Translations under genes and position numbers: made by a program
Notes under the pieces: model-generated
Databases searched by the model: none
The model's input: the letters and a program-made list of their open reading frames with translations, nothing else
Told to the model about the DNA's origin: nothing
Source of the DNA: Endotrypanum monterogeii
Lineage: Eukaryota; Euglenozoa; Kinetoplastea; Trypanosomatida; Trypanosomatidae
Length of the DNA stretch: 64,000 bases
Assembly (NCBI GenBank): GCA_000333855.2
Contig: CM007314.1
Coordinates: 1 to 64,000 of the forward strand
Direction of reading: 5' to 3'
Part shown: in pieces, positions 12,438 to 22,654 of the stretch
How the letters are laid out: each line of letters starts with the position of its first letter
Numbering within the stretch: position 1 is the stretch's first letter

Positions 12438-13175
12438 TTATTCGAGTGCTTCAGAAGGCATATCGTCATCGTAGGTTACCCTGCTTTGCGCTGCAGTCCA
12501 TTTTCCGGGAGGACGATCTCCTGTCAGGGTACCACAGAGAGCTATTATAACTGGCGTCAGAGGACGACCAACCTGATCCAGCGGAAGCGACTCCAACTTC
12601 TCCAGCAGAGGTAAGCCGTCCACCACCTGGCCAAACACAACTTGCTTGAAGTCGAGAAAGGGTGCAGGGCGAAAAGTGATACTAAAAGATGTGTTGCAGA
12701 GATTCGGACCGTAAGACGTCATGGTGAGGAGCCCAGGACCTGTGTGGCGCACCCTGAACGTCTCCTGGCGCAGAGGTTCCAGACGCACATCATATGCCAA
12801 AAGATCTTCAAAGCGAGCATAACCATGCTGGTGATCGATAAACTCGAGAGGGGTATAGAGGTAATCAAGTTTCACACCAGTGGCCTCGTGAATACCACCT
12901 TCGCCAGTGACGAGACGGCGAAAGCGTGCGGCAGTTTCGGGCACCACGTCATCGAAAAGCTCGATAACAAGCCTCCCTGCCAATGCATCGCCGACACCGA
13001 TATCGAGAAAAACGTGATTTGTGTAAGTCTCCTCCATGGAGCGGTGAACTCTTTGATAATTTTCCCACTCCTTCAGACGACGCTCTTCAATATCGTTATA
13101 CACCCGCTCACGCGATGGCATCGGTCCTGATGACTGCGGGGAATCCCTCCGCAGCTTCGGTGCTCGCACTGGCAT
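12438..13175 (-). CDS. Divergent cyclophilin-like protein, probably not an active isomerase
   Basis: Encodes 245 aa, with ATG at 13175. The cyclophilin-type fold covers about residues 50-225. It can be traced by the first strand (NHVFLDIGVGDALAGRLVIELF), the conserved VVPETAARFRRLVTGE helix, and the NTSFSITFRPAPFLDFKQVVFGQV segment, which corresponds to SQFFIT...WLDGKHVVFG in active members. The usual FHRxxxxFM segment, which carries the catalytic arginine, is not recognisable. The ligand-pocket tryptophan is Phe and the DGKH residues are DFKQ. By family knowledge this predicts a cyclophilin scaffold without ordinary peptidyl-prolyl isomerase activity. The N-terminus is basic and charged. A polypyrimidine tract ending in CAG lies at 13237-13260, about 60 nt upstream of the ATG. 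Confidence 0.85.
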   Translation of the reverse strand: MPVRAPKLRRDSPQSSGPMPSRERVYNDIEERRLKEWENYQRVHRSMEETYTNHVFLDIGVGDALAGRLVIELFDDVVPETAARFRRLVTGEGGIHEATGVKLDYLYTPLEFIDHQHGYARFEDLLAYDVRLEPLRQETFRVRHTGPGLLTMTSYGPNLCNTSFSITFRPAPFLDFKQVVFGQVVDGLPLLEKLESLPLDQVGRPLTPVIIALCGTLTGDRPPGKWTAAQSRVTYDDDMPSEALE

Positions 13176-13579
13176 TTCAGTAACAGCTCAAAGGACGTGC
13201 TCTCAAGGGCGATTGATCAACACAAAGAAAATATTTCTGGGTCAAAAGAAGAAAAGATTTCTGTTGGTGTAGAGCTGTTTAGGCGTAGATGTATGGTGAG
13301 AGATGGGGCTGTAACACATTCTCATGAATACACGGGGTCGTTGAGGGCGAATGAAATTCCCACCGAGCACAGTGAGCAGCGAAGGCGCAGGAGGAGTCAA
13401 ATGAGGAGACACAGAGAAGATGATTTCTCAAAAGGCTTGAGAGAAGTAAAGAGAGCGTGCAAGTACATCAGCGTGGAAAAGAAGGTATGCAGGTGCACAC
13501 GTGACGGTATCGCAACGACAGCAGTCGCTCGACCCTGTAGGCAGAGGGCTACTTGTTTTCGTCTTTCTCCCCCTCTCTA

Positions 13580-13617
<38 letters not shown>

Positions 13618-14116
13618 TGTATATGTTCTCTTCTCGCCTAATTCCATTCTCAAATTTTCAGTTGAGTCGTGCAGAAATATAAATGTGCGATCATCACCCC
13701 GAGGAAAGCGCGAGAATGGCGAAGGTGACGAGGAAGCACGTAAATAGACAATGCACCTTTGCAGGGCACGGCAACAGGGCATGTAAAAAAACAGAACATC
13801 AACACGTCGTGTACAACCGGTAGAATCTACAAAAAAAAAACAGAGAACAATAGCCTCTGGACTGCAGTATACCCTTTTCGCGGAGCTTCCCTATGTCGCA
13901 ACCATAGAATTTGATGCAATCTGCATTTGGAAGCAACACGGAAGTCGGATGAAGATAAGGACAAAAGGGTGGGCCGTGAAGGTTCATTCACCTCGTTGAC
14001 AGTAGTACGCGGCCATCCTCTTAGAGCTCTGCACTGACACTGTCACCCCCTCCTAATGCCTCGTTTTGTTTTCTTTTTCCTCTTCTCACTCAGCTCTCCC
14101 ATTTTTTTTCACGATT
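13176..14116. other. Intergenic spacer
   Basis: No gene. On the minus strand a pyrimidine-rich tract ending in CAG at 13237-13239 is the likely trans-splice acceptor for the cyclophilin-like gene. A long AT microsatellite lies at 13583-13612. Confidence 0.6.
13583..13612. repeat. AT dinucleotide microsatellite
   Basis: Fifteen AT units, in the spacer between the cyclophilin-like gene and the next gene upstream. Confidence 0.95.
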
Positions 14117-14809
14117 CTAGTCGTCGAGTGACGTCAACCATGCGGAGTAAACTTCGTTCACGTGCATATTCGCTCCGTGCACACTCCGAAACTTCTTCTC
14201 GAACTCCATGAACTTACGACGACTCACCCGACCGTACTGAGGCATCCCCCTCGTCTGCTGTGCAAGACGCTGGCGTGTCAGGTACTTGGCGGAGTCCTCA
14301 GAGAACTTGTCGTTCATCCAGTTGTCTTCCATGTGCCGCTTGCGCAAGTGGGCGTACGGGTCGACACGGAGAGAGGGTGGAATTAACGCGCTTTCAAGGA
14401 GCTTCATGGCCTCATATGAAATGTACTTGGCCGCTGTGTCATCTGTTGGTTTGTAGCGCCGGTACCAAGGCGTGCGCTGGAACTCCTCAACAGTCGACCA
14501 CGTGTTGAGAGCTGACCGGCTGCCGAGCTCCTTTCGTTCAAATATCTGCGCCATCTCTCGATCCACCTCTAAAGAGCTCCACTGGTTCTTCGTGAGGATG
14601 TCGCGCACCACAAACTCCATCCGGTCACTCAGCTTGTATGCACACCTCCAAGACTCCTCACGAGCGACGGGTCGTGGATTGCCAGTCAGCACCGGAATGT
14701 CGCGCATTTTGTGTCCGAAACCAAGCTCCTTGCCGAAGCGATCAGCACTGTCAAAGAATCGCGCCTGTGTTGGTAAACAAAGAAGGCGCCGCTGGAGTCG
14801 TCGCAGCAT
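14117..14809 (-). CDS. Conserved-looking hypothetical protein, probably mitochondrial
   Basis: Encodes 230 aa from the ATG at 14809. The longer ORF upstream is pyrimidine-rich UTR, and a CAG acceptor after a tract (CTCTCCTCAATTTTC region) sits at about 14854-14856. The N-terminus MLRRLQRRLLCLPTQARFF is rich in Arg and Leu without acidic residues, a good mitochondrial presequence. The rest is basic and aromatic, with WYRRY, RKRHMEDNW and RVSRRKFMEFEKKFR segments, and no transmembrane helix. The composition resembles trypanosomatid mitochondrial ribosomal or ribosome-associated proteins, but I recognise no domain. The function is therefore unknown. Confidence 0.78.
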   Translation of the reverse strand: MLRRLQRRLLCLPTQARFFDSADRFGKELGFGHKMRDIPVLTGNPRPVAREESWRCAYKLSDRMEFVVRDILTKNQWSSLEVDREMAQIFERKELGSRSALNTWSTVEEFQRTPWYRRYKPTDDTAAKYISYEAMKLLESALIPPSLRVDPYAHLRKRHMEDNWMNDKFSEDSAKYLTRQRLAQQTRGMPQYGRVSRRKFMEFEKKFRSVHGANMHVNEVYSAWLTSLDD

Positions 14810-15752
14810 CCTGGGGTGGTGCAGCAGCGGTCTCGCTGTAGACCGCTCCCACTCTGCGTATTGAAAATTGAGGAGAGGGAGCAATGCCCTCTCCTCGCCA
14901 CCAGGGAAAGTCCAAGAGCAGAGAGGAGAAGAGGCGGCGAAGTGGCAAAAAAAAAAGACAAAAGCGCAGGGGGGTGTTTGCTGCTGTTTGTGCGCACACG
15001 TGTTGAGGAAGTCGTCGCGCCATAGTCGTCTGGGGTTGTCAGAAGTCAAATACACCATCCGAAGAAGCCGTCAACTAGGATCTTAGACTGAAGTGAAACC
15101 AACCTTAGAGAGCCCAGTAACACGTCAACACCCCGCACCCGTTCCGACTTTCTTCGTGCGCTGTTCAAAAACGTTGGTCATACTTATCAATCAACGAATA
15201 TCACCGCACTCGTGGGGAGTTCAGAGCACACATATATAGACACAAATATAGACATGTCACGAAAGTAGCACTATAACCCATCAAGCAAAGGCGATTTGGG
15301 CGAAAACGACACACAATGAATGGGAACAGAGGTAACCTATGTACGGAAAGCAGCGCGAGGGTTAGCTTCGATAAAACGGTGAGAGATGCAGGCTTTTTGG
15401 CAGCTGTTACGGTGAGGAACTTCATGTGTAGCGCAGAGAGACACTCTGCGCCCGCCATCCTTGCATCTAGAAAGGTCTCTTCACCGATGGATTAAAGTGG
15501 TTCTGCGCCTAGCCAAATGGACAGTGGAGGGGTCGTTGCTGAGTCTGGAGGGATCAGAAATGAGCGTTCCATACCTCCGCCTCGCCAAAACAGAAGAATA
15601 AATGAGGGCGTAAAGTTAGAACAAGACCCCCCTGACCTTCGGGGGAAAGTCCTTATTCAGCCGACGATGAACCGAGGTCGATGTCTACTGGACACTGCCC
15701 CATCGCTCCACTTTGTAGTTACAGCTGGGGTACTTGTTCATTTTTGCCTACA
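14810..15752. other. Intergenic spacer
   Basis: No gene. The first part is the splice region and 5' UTR of the gene at 14117-14809. The rest should be the 3' UTR of the TMEM50-like gene. A small C-run/G-run hairpin is at about 15628-15645. Confidence 0.55.
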
Positions 15753-16178
15753 TCACCACTCATCACTGATGCTTGTACGACGTCCCCACCACAACAAAGA
15801 CGTGGCCATGGGTACTAGACATGTGAACAGCACAAGCGATACACCTGGTGAAGCGTGCGCTCTTGTCTGTTCGCCCGTGTAGAAAATAAAAGTAATTGTG
15901 AGGGCACCGATACTCGATCCGAACATGGCGAGCCAAGACATAAACAGCAACAGGCGACCGCGCCCATCACCCTCCTTCACAGCGGAGGGCGACACGAGGT
16001 GAAGAAGAAAAAAACCAACAACGGAGAACACAGCGGGGATGCACTGCAGAAAAGAAAAATGGTTTTCTTGTTTGTCCTCTTTCTGAGCAACAACGATGCC
16101 GTCGATAAAGATGATGAGAGAAAGCCCGAACAGTAACCCAGCCGCGATCGACGGCACGCTGGGATGATGTATATTCAT
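15753..16178 (-). CDS. TMEM50/VPS68 (UPF0220) family four-helix membrane protein
   Basis: Encodes 141 aa, with ATG at 16178, matching the usual family length of about 150-180. Four hydrophobic helices are at about residues 10-29, 43-62, 75-99 and 109-129. Diagnostic features are the PSIAAGLLFG start of helix 1 followed by a conserved acidic residue (FIDGIVVA), the FGSSIGAL segment in helix 3, and a C-terminal WWGRRTSISDEW, similar to the FGRTEDLW end of human TMEM50A. Yeast VPS68 acts in endosome-to-vacuole sorting, and other members are in endomembranes. An endosomal role here is inferred. A CA repeat (16212-16234) is just upstream of the start. Confidence 0.85.
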   Translation of the reverse strand: MNIHHPSVPSIAAGLLFGLSLIIFIDGIVVAQKEDKQENHFSFLQCIPAVFSVVGFFLLHLVSPSAVKEGDGRGRLLLFMSWLAMFGSSIGALTITFIFYTGEQTRAHASPGVSLVLFTCLVPMATSLLWWGRRTSISDEW

Positions 16179-17371
16179 GTTGTCCTAAAAAAGGATGCAC
16201 CCCTAATAGCGACACACACACACACACACACACAAGATATAAGGGAACGGTGTCCGCTTCCTACTTATGCTTTTATCTTGACGAACGTGGTTCCGTGAGT
16301 ACGACAACACCAGAAAAAGTCTGGCTTTTCCGAAAGGGTACTGGGGCGATTGCAGTTCTACCGATCACACTACAGGAATACCAAGATATAAATGTGGAAT
16401 GGTGAGAGGAGGAAGAATCAAGTCAAGGAACTATAAGAAGCGCAGGCATTACGCGGGAAGCGCTGCTGTGTGGGTATCGGCGTTCCGTTCAAGAAAAGGG
16501 AAAGCTGCGATGCAACAGGGGCGAAGAAAGAGTGCTGGCGGTGAAGTAAGGAATAGAATTAGAGCGAGAGAAAAAAATGCTGATGGGGCTTACAAGAAGA
16601 TGCGAGAAAATATACGAGCAGCATCAGCTGCACGGATTCACTGTACACGCCGCTACAACTCGATTCCGTGCAAGAGAGACAGAGAGCAGAGCCGTAGACT
16701 CTAAGAGCGGGAGGCAGATAGGGGGCCATGCGGAAATGAGTGAAGCTCATTGTAATTTATAAACACATCCCTTTTTGTGCGTGAACCAGCAGCGCTGCAC
16801 GGCAGACGTTACTCCGCATGGACACTTCTTTTTCCGCTCACTCGATTCACCCTCCCTTCAGCGATACTGTGCTGCACTAGCAGACAGAACGGTTGATGAC
16901 AGCGAGACGGGGCAGCCCGTTTCGGTTCACCTAAGCAACCCCCAACGCCCTCCCTGCATATCCTTTCAAGAGTACGTTTTTTTTTTTTGCCATGTTTATA
17001 AATCCTTTAACACAAAACTGCTGAACAAACGAACATACACACGCGCAACACACAAAACGCAAACACCAAGCCACAGGTGTGGCAGCAAAGAACGCACACG
17101 TGATCACAGTGCGGCTGCCTCTGGTACACCGCTGATGCACACAAAGAAGGTTAAGTGAGCGAATAAATAAGGGGTGGGACGGAGGAGTAAAATGGCAAGA
17201 AAACAACGTTTATGCGTATGAGGCATGCCTGTCCTCTCATCGCATCTGGCAAGCGAGGGGGGCATGTCTACTGCTGTGTCACAACTCGCGCACAACGCAG
17301 ACAGGGACTAGGATAAGCACAGCTACCGCCCTCCCCCCCCCTCTCGCGCATCTACCAAATTTGAAGCATCA
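16179..17371. other. Intergenic spacer
   Basis: No convincing gene. It contains the CA repeat at 16212-16234, purine-rich sequence around 16490-16620, and a T-run at about 16978-16989. Most of it is probably the 3' UTR of the MATH/coiled-coil gene and the splice region of the TMEM50-like gene. Confidence 0.55.
16212..16234. repeat. CA microsatellite
   Basis: About 11 CA units just upstream of the TMEM50-like start codon. Confidence 0.95.
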
Positions 17372-19657
17372 TTACATATCATCAGTCATTTGGTTGATGA
17401 AACGCGTGAGGTCCTCGCTCATAAGGTCGTTATCATCATCGGAGGGGCTCGGAGTATCAGGCTCTTCGGCTAGAATGTTTTCATACCTGCTTTTTGCCGC
17501 TGCAAGCTTCTTCTCCTGCGCCCTGAGCTTCTGTTGGGTCGACTGCACCCTGTCCAAGACGAATTTCAGCTCCTGAGCAATGCGCTCGCTGTTCTTCTTT
17601 GCTTCCTTGGCTTCCTGTGCGGCATTCTGTTTCATCTGTGCCAACTCAGCATTTTCCTTTTTCAGCGATTGTAGTCGGCCCTTAAGCGTAGCCGTCTGCT
17701 CCTGCGCGTTCTTGATTTTGTCAAGCTCCCGCTGCCGCTCCTGCTCCTCCTTTCGCTCGCGGTCTGCCACCTCCTTTTGGATGCGCTTGGTCTCCTGGCG
17801 AAGGCGATCACATAAATCGTGGTACGTTTTGGTGGCCCTCTGAGTAACATCTTTGCGTGTCTTCTCCTCCTCTCGGATGGTCTTGCTGATCTCCTGCTTG
17901 AGTTTCTTGCGCGTCTGCTCCACCTTCTCATCAGCCAGCAGTTGCAGCATAGCCGCCTCATCGACACGTGGCTCGTTCTTCTTTTCCTTCGCGACTGACG
18001 CTTTCTCACGTGCAGCAGGCGCCTTGAGGGGCTCCACCAAGACGATACCAACCTCGATCGTGATGCTGTCATCATCGGCCGCGACGAAGCCCTGGTCAGG
18101 GTTCAGAAGCTCAGCGAACTTGATGACGTTGTTAAAACCCCAGTCATTCTCCTGTGACATGGCCGAAAAACTTTGTGTGCCCTCGTTGCAGATGGAGTCG
18201 TCGGGGTTCAGCTTGTTAACCACGGTGATGAGGAATTTACAGTGTACGCTGCCAGTCTGGCAGAGGTACAGTGCCAGCGACTCTTTGTTCGTCATACACA
18301 ACAGGCTCCACTTGAGATTTGCAAAGTGAAACTCTGGCGAGTAATGGCGCTCGGATTCCTTCGTCAACATCGATATATTGTTGACATGGAAAGTCACAAA
18401 CCCCATGTCACCCTTCACTTTCATGCTGTCTGGCGGCACCGTGAATTTCACTTTTTTCTGCTTCGCACGGGAAAACTTGGCGCGGATACGCTCTCGCGGA
18501 AACGCCGCGAAGACAATAAACTCGCAGAACTTTTCTGTCGAGTTGGTGTCGGGCAGCACAATTCCGAGCTCGTTTGCAATTTTCTTCAGCGGCTTCAAAC
18601 GCAAATTTGTGAGTACGGAAAGAAACCCCATGGCCACCATACGCTCCCACATGTCCTCCACTGGAGGCTTCTCGTCCGGGAGGCCCAGCACCCCACCAAG
18701 CGACTGTTTTAGGTGGTCGGGCAGCGTGTTCAGGAAGTCAATGCTTGCAGCGGTAGGCAATGGGCCTGTTTGCACGTGTGATGTCATATCCTCGATGATC
18801 TTCTGTTTCTCCATGAGGACGCACGCTTTCTCACATCCCAGTCGAACGGCTGTCTTGACGATTTGGGAAACAAACTCGTCATGTGGGGATGATGGCCGCA
18901 GCTTCGCCTTGGCGCTCTCACCCACTTTCTTCAGCGAGTCGATCGACAGGGGCTGCAGAAAATCTGTGAGATGGTTCACGGCCTCCCCACCCTCGGTGGA
19001 GCGACTGCTCATGAGCTGATTGATCTCCTCATCCTCGTCCGATGACGAAGACGTGGAAGAGGGTGTCTCGATGATGGTGCGCTGCTGTAGTGCCTTCCGG
19101 CTTGGAAAGGTGTTGGTGGGGGCACGCACCGTCAGCCGCGGCGCCGGAAAGGGCCCGAGTGTGTGATATTGCTTACCCTTCTCGTCAGTGACTTTACGCT
19201 CTTTCATCAACATGTCCTCCTCTTCACGGCGCTTCCGCTTCGTCTCCTCCCGTTTGCGCTGCTTCTGCTCGGCATCCTTGGTCGTGGACTTGATGTCGCT
19301 GTTAGAATCCATTTCATCTTCGTCGTCATCGAAAAATCCCTCCTCTTGATGAAACTGGTACTCGTCCTCATCTGTCACGACGCGGCAGTCGCTCGTGGTG
19401 CGGTTGATGAGCTCGTGTGGGGCACTGCGGTGAGCAGCAGATATCAACGTGTCCGTAACAGTTTTGTACAGGTCAGCCAAGGCAGCGCAGTACTCAGGAC
19501 ACTCCTCCTGCTCCATTGACCTCACCAGCTCTTTGCGAAGCGTGCGTATCATTTCACGACCAGGCTTAGCCTCAATTGGGGCATCCTGAATCAGCTTGTA
19601 GAGCGTGGACTGGTAGAAGCACAGATCCCCACCGGACAACGAACAAAGGCGGTGCAT
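17372..19657 (-). CDS. MATH-domain protein with long C-terminal coiled coil
   Basis: Encodes 761 aa from the first ATG at 19657; the slightly longer ORF starts at a TTG. An acidic and Lys/Arg-rich low-complexity stretch spans about residues 98-160. A helical region of unknown type covers about 240-410. A MATH (meprin and TRAF homology) domain covers about 410-545. It is recognised by the YSPEFHFANLKWSLLC strand pair, LALYLCQTGS, KFLITVVN, QSFS...NDWGFNNVIKFAEL and DDSITIEVGIVL, the standard order of MATH beta strands. From about 555 to 735 it is a highly charged coiled coil (K/E/Q/R-rich with heptads). The acidic tail ends near residue 761. MATH domains bind peptides or self-associate, usually as trimers when joined to a coiled coil, as in TRAFs. 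There is no RING, BTB or protease domain. It is probably a structural or scaffold protein; the partner is unknown. Confidence 0.88.
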   Translation of the reverse strand: MHRLCSLSGGDLCFYQSTLYKLIQDAPIEAKPGREMIRTLRKELVRSMEQEECPEYCAALADLYKTVTDTLISAAHRSAPHELINRTTSDCRVVTDEDEYQFHQEEGFFDDDEDEMDSNSDIKSTTKDAEQKQRKREETKRKRREEEDMLMKERKVTDEKGKQYHTLGPFPAPRLTVRAPTNTFPSRKALQQRTIIETPSSTSSSSDEDEEINQLMSSRSTEGGEAVNHLTDFLQPLSIDSLKKVGESAKAKLRPSSPHDEFVSQIVKTAVRLGCEKACVLMEKQKIIEDMTSHVQTGPLPTAASIDFLNTLPDHLKQSLGGVLGLPDEKPPVEDMWERMVAMGFLSVLTNLRLKPLKKIANELGIVLPDTNSTEKFCEFIVFAAFPRERIRAKFSRAKQKKVKFTVPPDSMKVKGDMGFVTFHVNNISMLTKESERHYSPEFHFANLKWSLLCMTNKESLALYLCQTGSVHCKFLITVVNKLNPDDSICNEGTQSFSAMSQENDWGFNNVIKFAELLNPDQGFVAADDDSITIEVGIVLVEPLKAPAAREKASVAKEKKNEPRVDEAAMLQLLADEKVEQTRKKLKQEISKTIREEEKTRKDVTQRATKTYHDLCDRLRQETKRIQKEVADRERKEEQERQRELDKIKNAQEQTATLKGRLQSLKKENAELAQMKQNAAQEAKEAKKNSERIAQELKFVLDRVQSTQQKLRAQEKKLAAAKSRYENILAEEPDTPSPSDDDNDLMSEDLTRFINQMTDDM

Positions 19658-20915
19658 GGCCACCGTCGGTATCAGCAATCTACCTCGCTTTTTTTAATTG
19701 CCGTGACGCAGTCTAACAAGGGAAAATGCGTCGAGTATGTGGGCGTGCACGTAGATATAAAATGCCAATCAGGGTTTTCAGCTCCTGTTCTATTGTAAGT
19801 GTGCTGATCATGCACAAGGGCCGATGTGTGGAGGTGCGCAGGCTTTGGCTGATGCGACGCGAAAATTCGTGTTTGCACCACTTGCAGTGTGAGGGGAAGA
19901 GATCGGAATAGTGAGACGCGGACAGAACGCAGAGGGATAAAGAGAGATACGAATCGAAGCAACCACCTCTTCAAGATACAAACGCCACTCCGACACGCGC
20001 TTATAGTGAACACCGCACCGTAGTCTGTCGAAGGGGAGGGAATAGGACACTAAAAAGAGAAAACAACGAGAATGGAAGAGAGACTAGGAGGGAGAAGAGG
20101 AAGTCGGCGTCAAGACACACACCTCGAATCACACAAGGAGCACAGAAAAGGGGGAAAAGAAAAAGAGTGCGTGAGGGAGAGATGAGAGAAATTTCGGCAA
20201 AGTACAAAAAAAAAAGTCAAAAAAAAAGTGAGGAAAATGCGGCAGGCGGGAAAAGAGAAAGATGGAGAAAGATGGAGAGGGACGGAGAGGGACGGAGAAC
20301 CTCGTCGACCAAAAAAAAAAAACAGATAAGAGGAAACGCGGATGTTCCGCTCCTATTACTGATTTTCTTTGTAGCGCACCCCGGAATGCGTGCGTCGATG
20401 TGCCGTATTGCGAGGGTAAGGGTGAGAGTGTGAGAGAGAGTGAGAGAGGGGGGAGACATGCAGTGTGACAGAGACCGGGTGTCGCACCGGCCGCGCAAAG
20501 GCAATGTTAAAGAAAGAGAGGAGAGCAAGAAGAATAAATGGGAAGAGATTGCTGGGGTGTGCTAACCCTACTTGCAATGGGAAGGGGGAAAAAATATTGA
20601 TACAAGCAGCTGCATGCGTGCGAAGGCAGAACCCTCTACAGGAGACGAGTTCGGTGAGAGAACAAAACTGGGCGTAGAGGGGTTGATATGAGGGGAAGGC
20701 GGGTCTCCACACTCACACTCCTTGAATCCATCTCTTTTATCTGCTTCTGACGAAGTGTGTGCTTGTGTGTCGTGGTTAATTTTTCTCTCAGATTTGCGCC
20801 AAGAACAGCAAACAAAAAAAAAATGGCCTTGTGAACAATCCCATCCAACACTAATTCAGACAGAGCCGTGCGAAAAGGGCTTTAAAAACGGGTGTCCCCT
20901 GTACCATCACAAAAG
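19658..20915. other. Intergenic spacer
   Basis: No gene. The plus strand is strongly purine-rich at about 20150-20330 (GGAGAGGGACGGAGAGG repeats and A-runs), so the minus strand, which is transcribed, is a long pyrimidine stretch. It probably supplies the splice signal for the MATH gene or the polyadenylation signal of the gene upstream. Confidence 0.55.
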
Positions 20916-21638
20916 CTACTCGCCAAGCTTCGGAGTGCCACCCGCCTCAGCCTCAGGCAGCGCAGCAGCTTCGCGTGTGTCACTCATCTCATACCACCAC
21001 ATGAAATTCACTTTGCCGTTTAAGTCAGTGTACGGGAGGTAGTCCATCTCCATTCGTTGAAACTTTCGCAGATGGGCTGTCGTATCAGCCACCTGCTCCG
21101 AAAGAAGGCGCGCGTGCTCCCTCTTCGCCTCCTCGTTCATCTCTCGGAAACTCTCCGAGTACGCTGACGTCTCTGTCGCCGACGCACCGCGAAGTCCCGA
21201 GTACAAGTCCTGCGCCTCTGAGCGCGCTCCCACGAGCGCACGAACCTCCTCAAACCTTTCACGCGTCAGTCGGCACACCCACCGGTCCGTCAAGCTGTCC
21301 TTCTCGAATAAGACAAACCCTTCAGCGCGGGCCTGCTGCAGAACCTCGCGCAGGTGTCTCTTGCTGTCCAGCACAATTTGCGGATCATTCATGCAATGCT
21401 CCCACAGAGATGCGATCTCACAAGGCTGGTTCCGGTATAGCACAGAAAGCAGAAAGTCGCGAGGGATCTTACCCGTGTCTCGCGGCATCGACTTCGCCTT
21501 GAAGCGTTGTTCGTTTGTGAAGTGAAAGTTCTTTGGCAGCTCCTGGACCGGCCAACCCTTCATCCGCGCTGCATTGTAGCGTGACCCGTGAGGGATTTGA
21601 GCTCCCGCTTGATATAACCGAGCGAGACAGGACCGCAT
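20916..21638 (-). CDS. Hypothetical protein, probably mitochondrial
   Basis: Encodes 240 aa from the first ATG at 21638; the longer ORF opens with TTG, not ATG. The N-terminus MRSCLARLYQAGAQIPHGSR is basic and amphipathic and looks like a mitochondrial presequence. The middle (about 55-140) is a mixed helical segment with PRDFLLSVLYRNQPCEIASL, SKRHLREVLQQARAEGFVLF and WVCRLTRERFEEV, reminiscent of a winged-helix. A charged helix follows (about 165-205) and then WWYEM near the end. This layout resembles trypanosomatid mitoribosomal proteins, but I could not assign a family. Treat the mitochondrial location as likely and the ribosomal link as a guess. Confidence 0.8.
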   Translation of the reverse strand: MRSCLARLYQAGAQIPHGSRYNAARMKGWPVQELPKNFHFTNEQRFKAKSMPRDTGKIPRDFLLSVLYRNQPCEIASLWEHCMNDPQIVLDSKRHLREVLQQARAEGFVLFEKDSLTDRWVCRLTRERFEEVRALVGARSEAQDLYSGLRGASATETSAYSESFREMNEEAKREHARLLSEQVADTTAHLRKFQRMEMDYLPYTDLNGKVNFMWWYEMSDTREAAALPEAEAGGTPKLGE

Positions 21639-22654
21639 CGCCCCCTTATGTCGCGCGAGTACAGCGGCCTGCGAATGTCCCAACGGTTACGTCCCTCTGT
21701 ACCTTCCTCAAACTCCGACTTCGTTGAGGTATCTTGCTTTGAGTCAAGCTTCAGAGTGTATAATGCACAAATAAATTGGGTGTTGGGAAAGAGATCGAGC
21801 AGCACACGCACAGTAAGATTGTACTGTGGGTCCAGGGAACGGTAGCCCCCCCTTAAAAAAAGACTTTGTAAGATGCTCGTAAGGGAGAGGCGGTGATGAC
21901 AAGACGAAAGAACGAGAAGACGTCATCATGATTCAAGTTTTGAGGGGAAAGGAATAGAAAGAAAGAGTTGCGTGTAGATAAACGTGGAAAAGGGGGAGAA
22001 TAGAGATCTAATAGTGAGTGAGCGAGGATAATGTGTTACCCTTGTCCTACGCAACGCCGTGGTCCCCCCCCCTTCCACGTGCATGAATGCATTTCTGCAG
22101 GAAGGGGGATGGGAATGCGCTTTGGACCATGAACACTCGACACGAAGCCTATATGGTCTCTAGTGTGAGTCCCACCGACTCACTCACGTGAGCCCGTCAT
22201 CTAACTTCTTTACATATAGAGAAAAAGATGCGACTTGACGCAGAGAAAGCATTGCTTTTTGTTACTGTGTACTGTCGTTGGAAGGAGAGTGTTTTTTTTC
22301 CTGCATCTTTTTTTTTTATTTCTCCATATTATGAGTGAGAAAGGAAGGAGAAAGGGCATAAGAAAAGGGGGAAGGAGGAAGGGGGAGCCACTGGCTGTGA
22401 AATGGGTGTTCAGTGTGATTGAGTAGGCGCTGACGAGGAAAGTCTGCAAAACGCCTGGAAACGTTGCTCCTAGAAAATGAGCCTCCTGGATCAACTCCTC
22501 TCACCACTATAACTTGTGGCTCTAGCTAGAGGAGAAAACGCAGTGTGTCTACAGGAATCACCGGTGTCGATCACGCATAGATTCGCCCACCCAGGTGTGT
22601 GCACATGTGCAGAAATGAAAGCGCACCGCTGACCTCACATGACCCCTCCTTGCC
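21639..22654. other. Intergenic spacer
   Basis: No gene. It includes a perfect 7-bp hairpin at 22165-22183 (GTGAGTC/GACTCAC), T-runs around 22290-22320 and a purine-rich stretch at 22340-22390 (plus strand). Confidence 0.55.
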
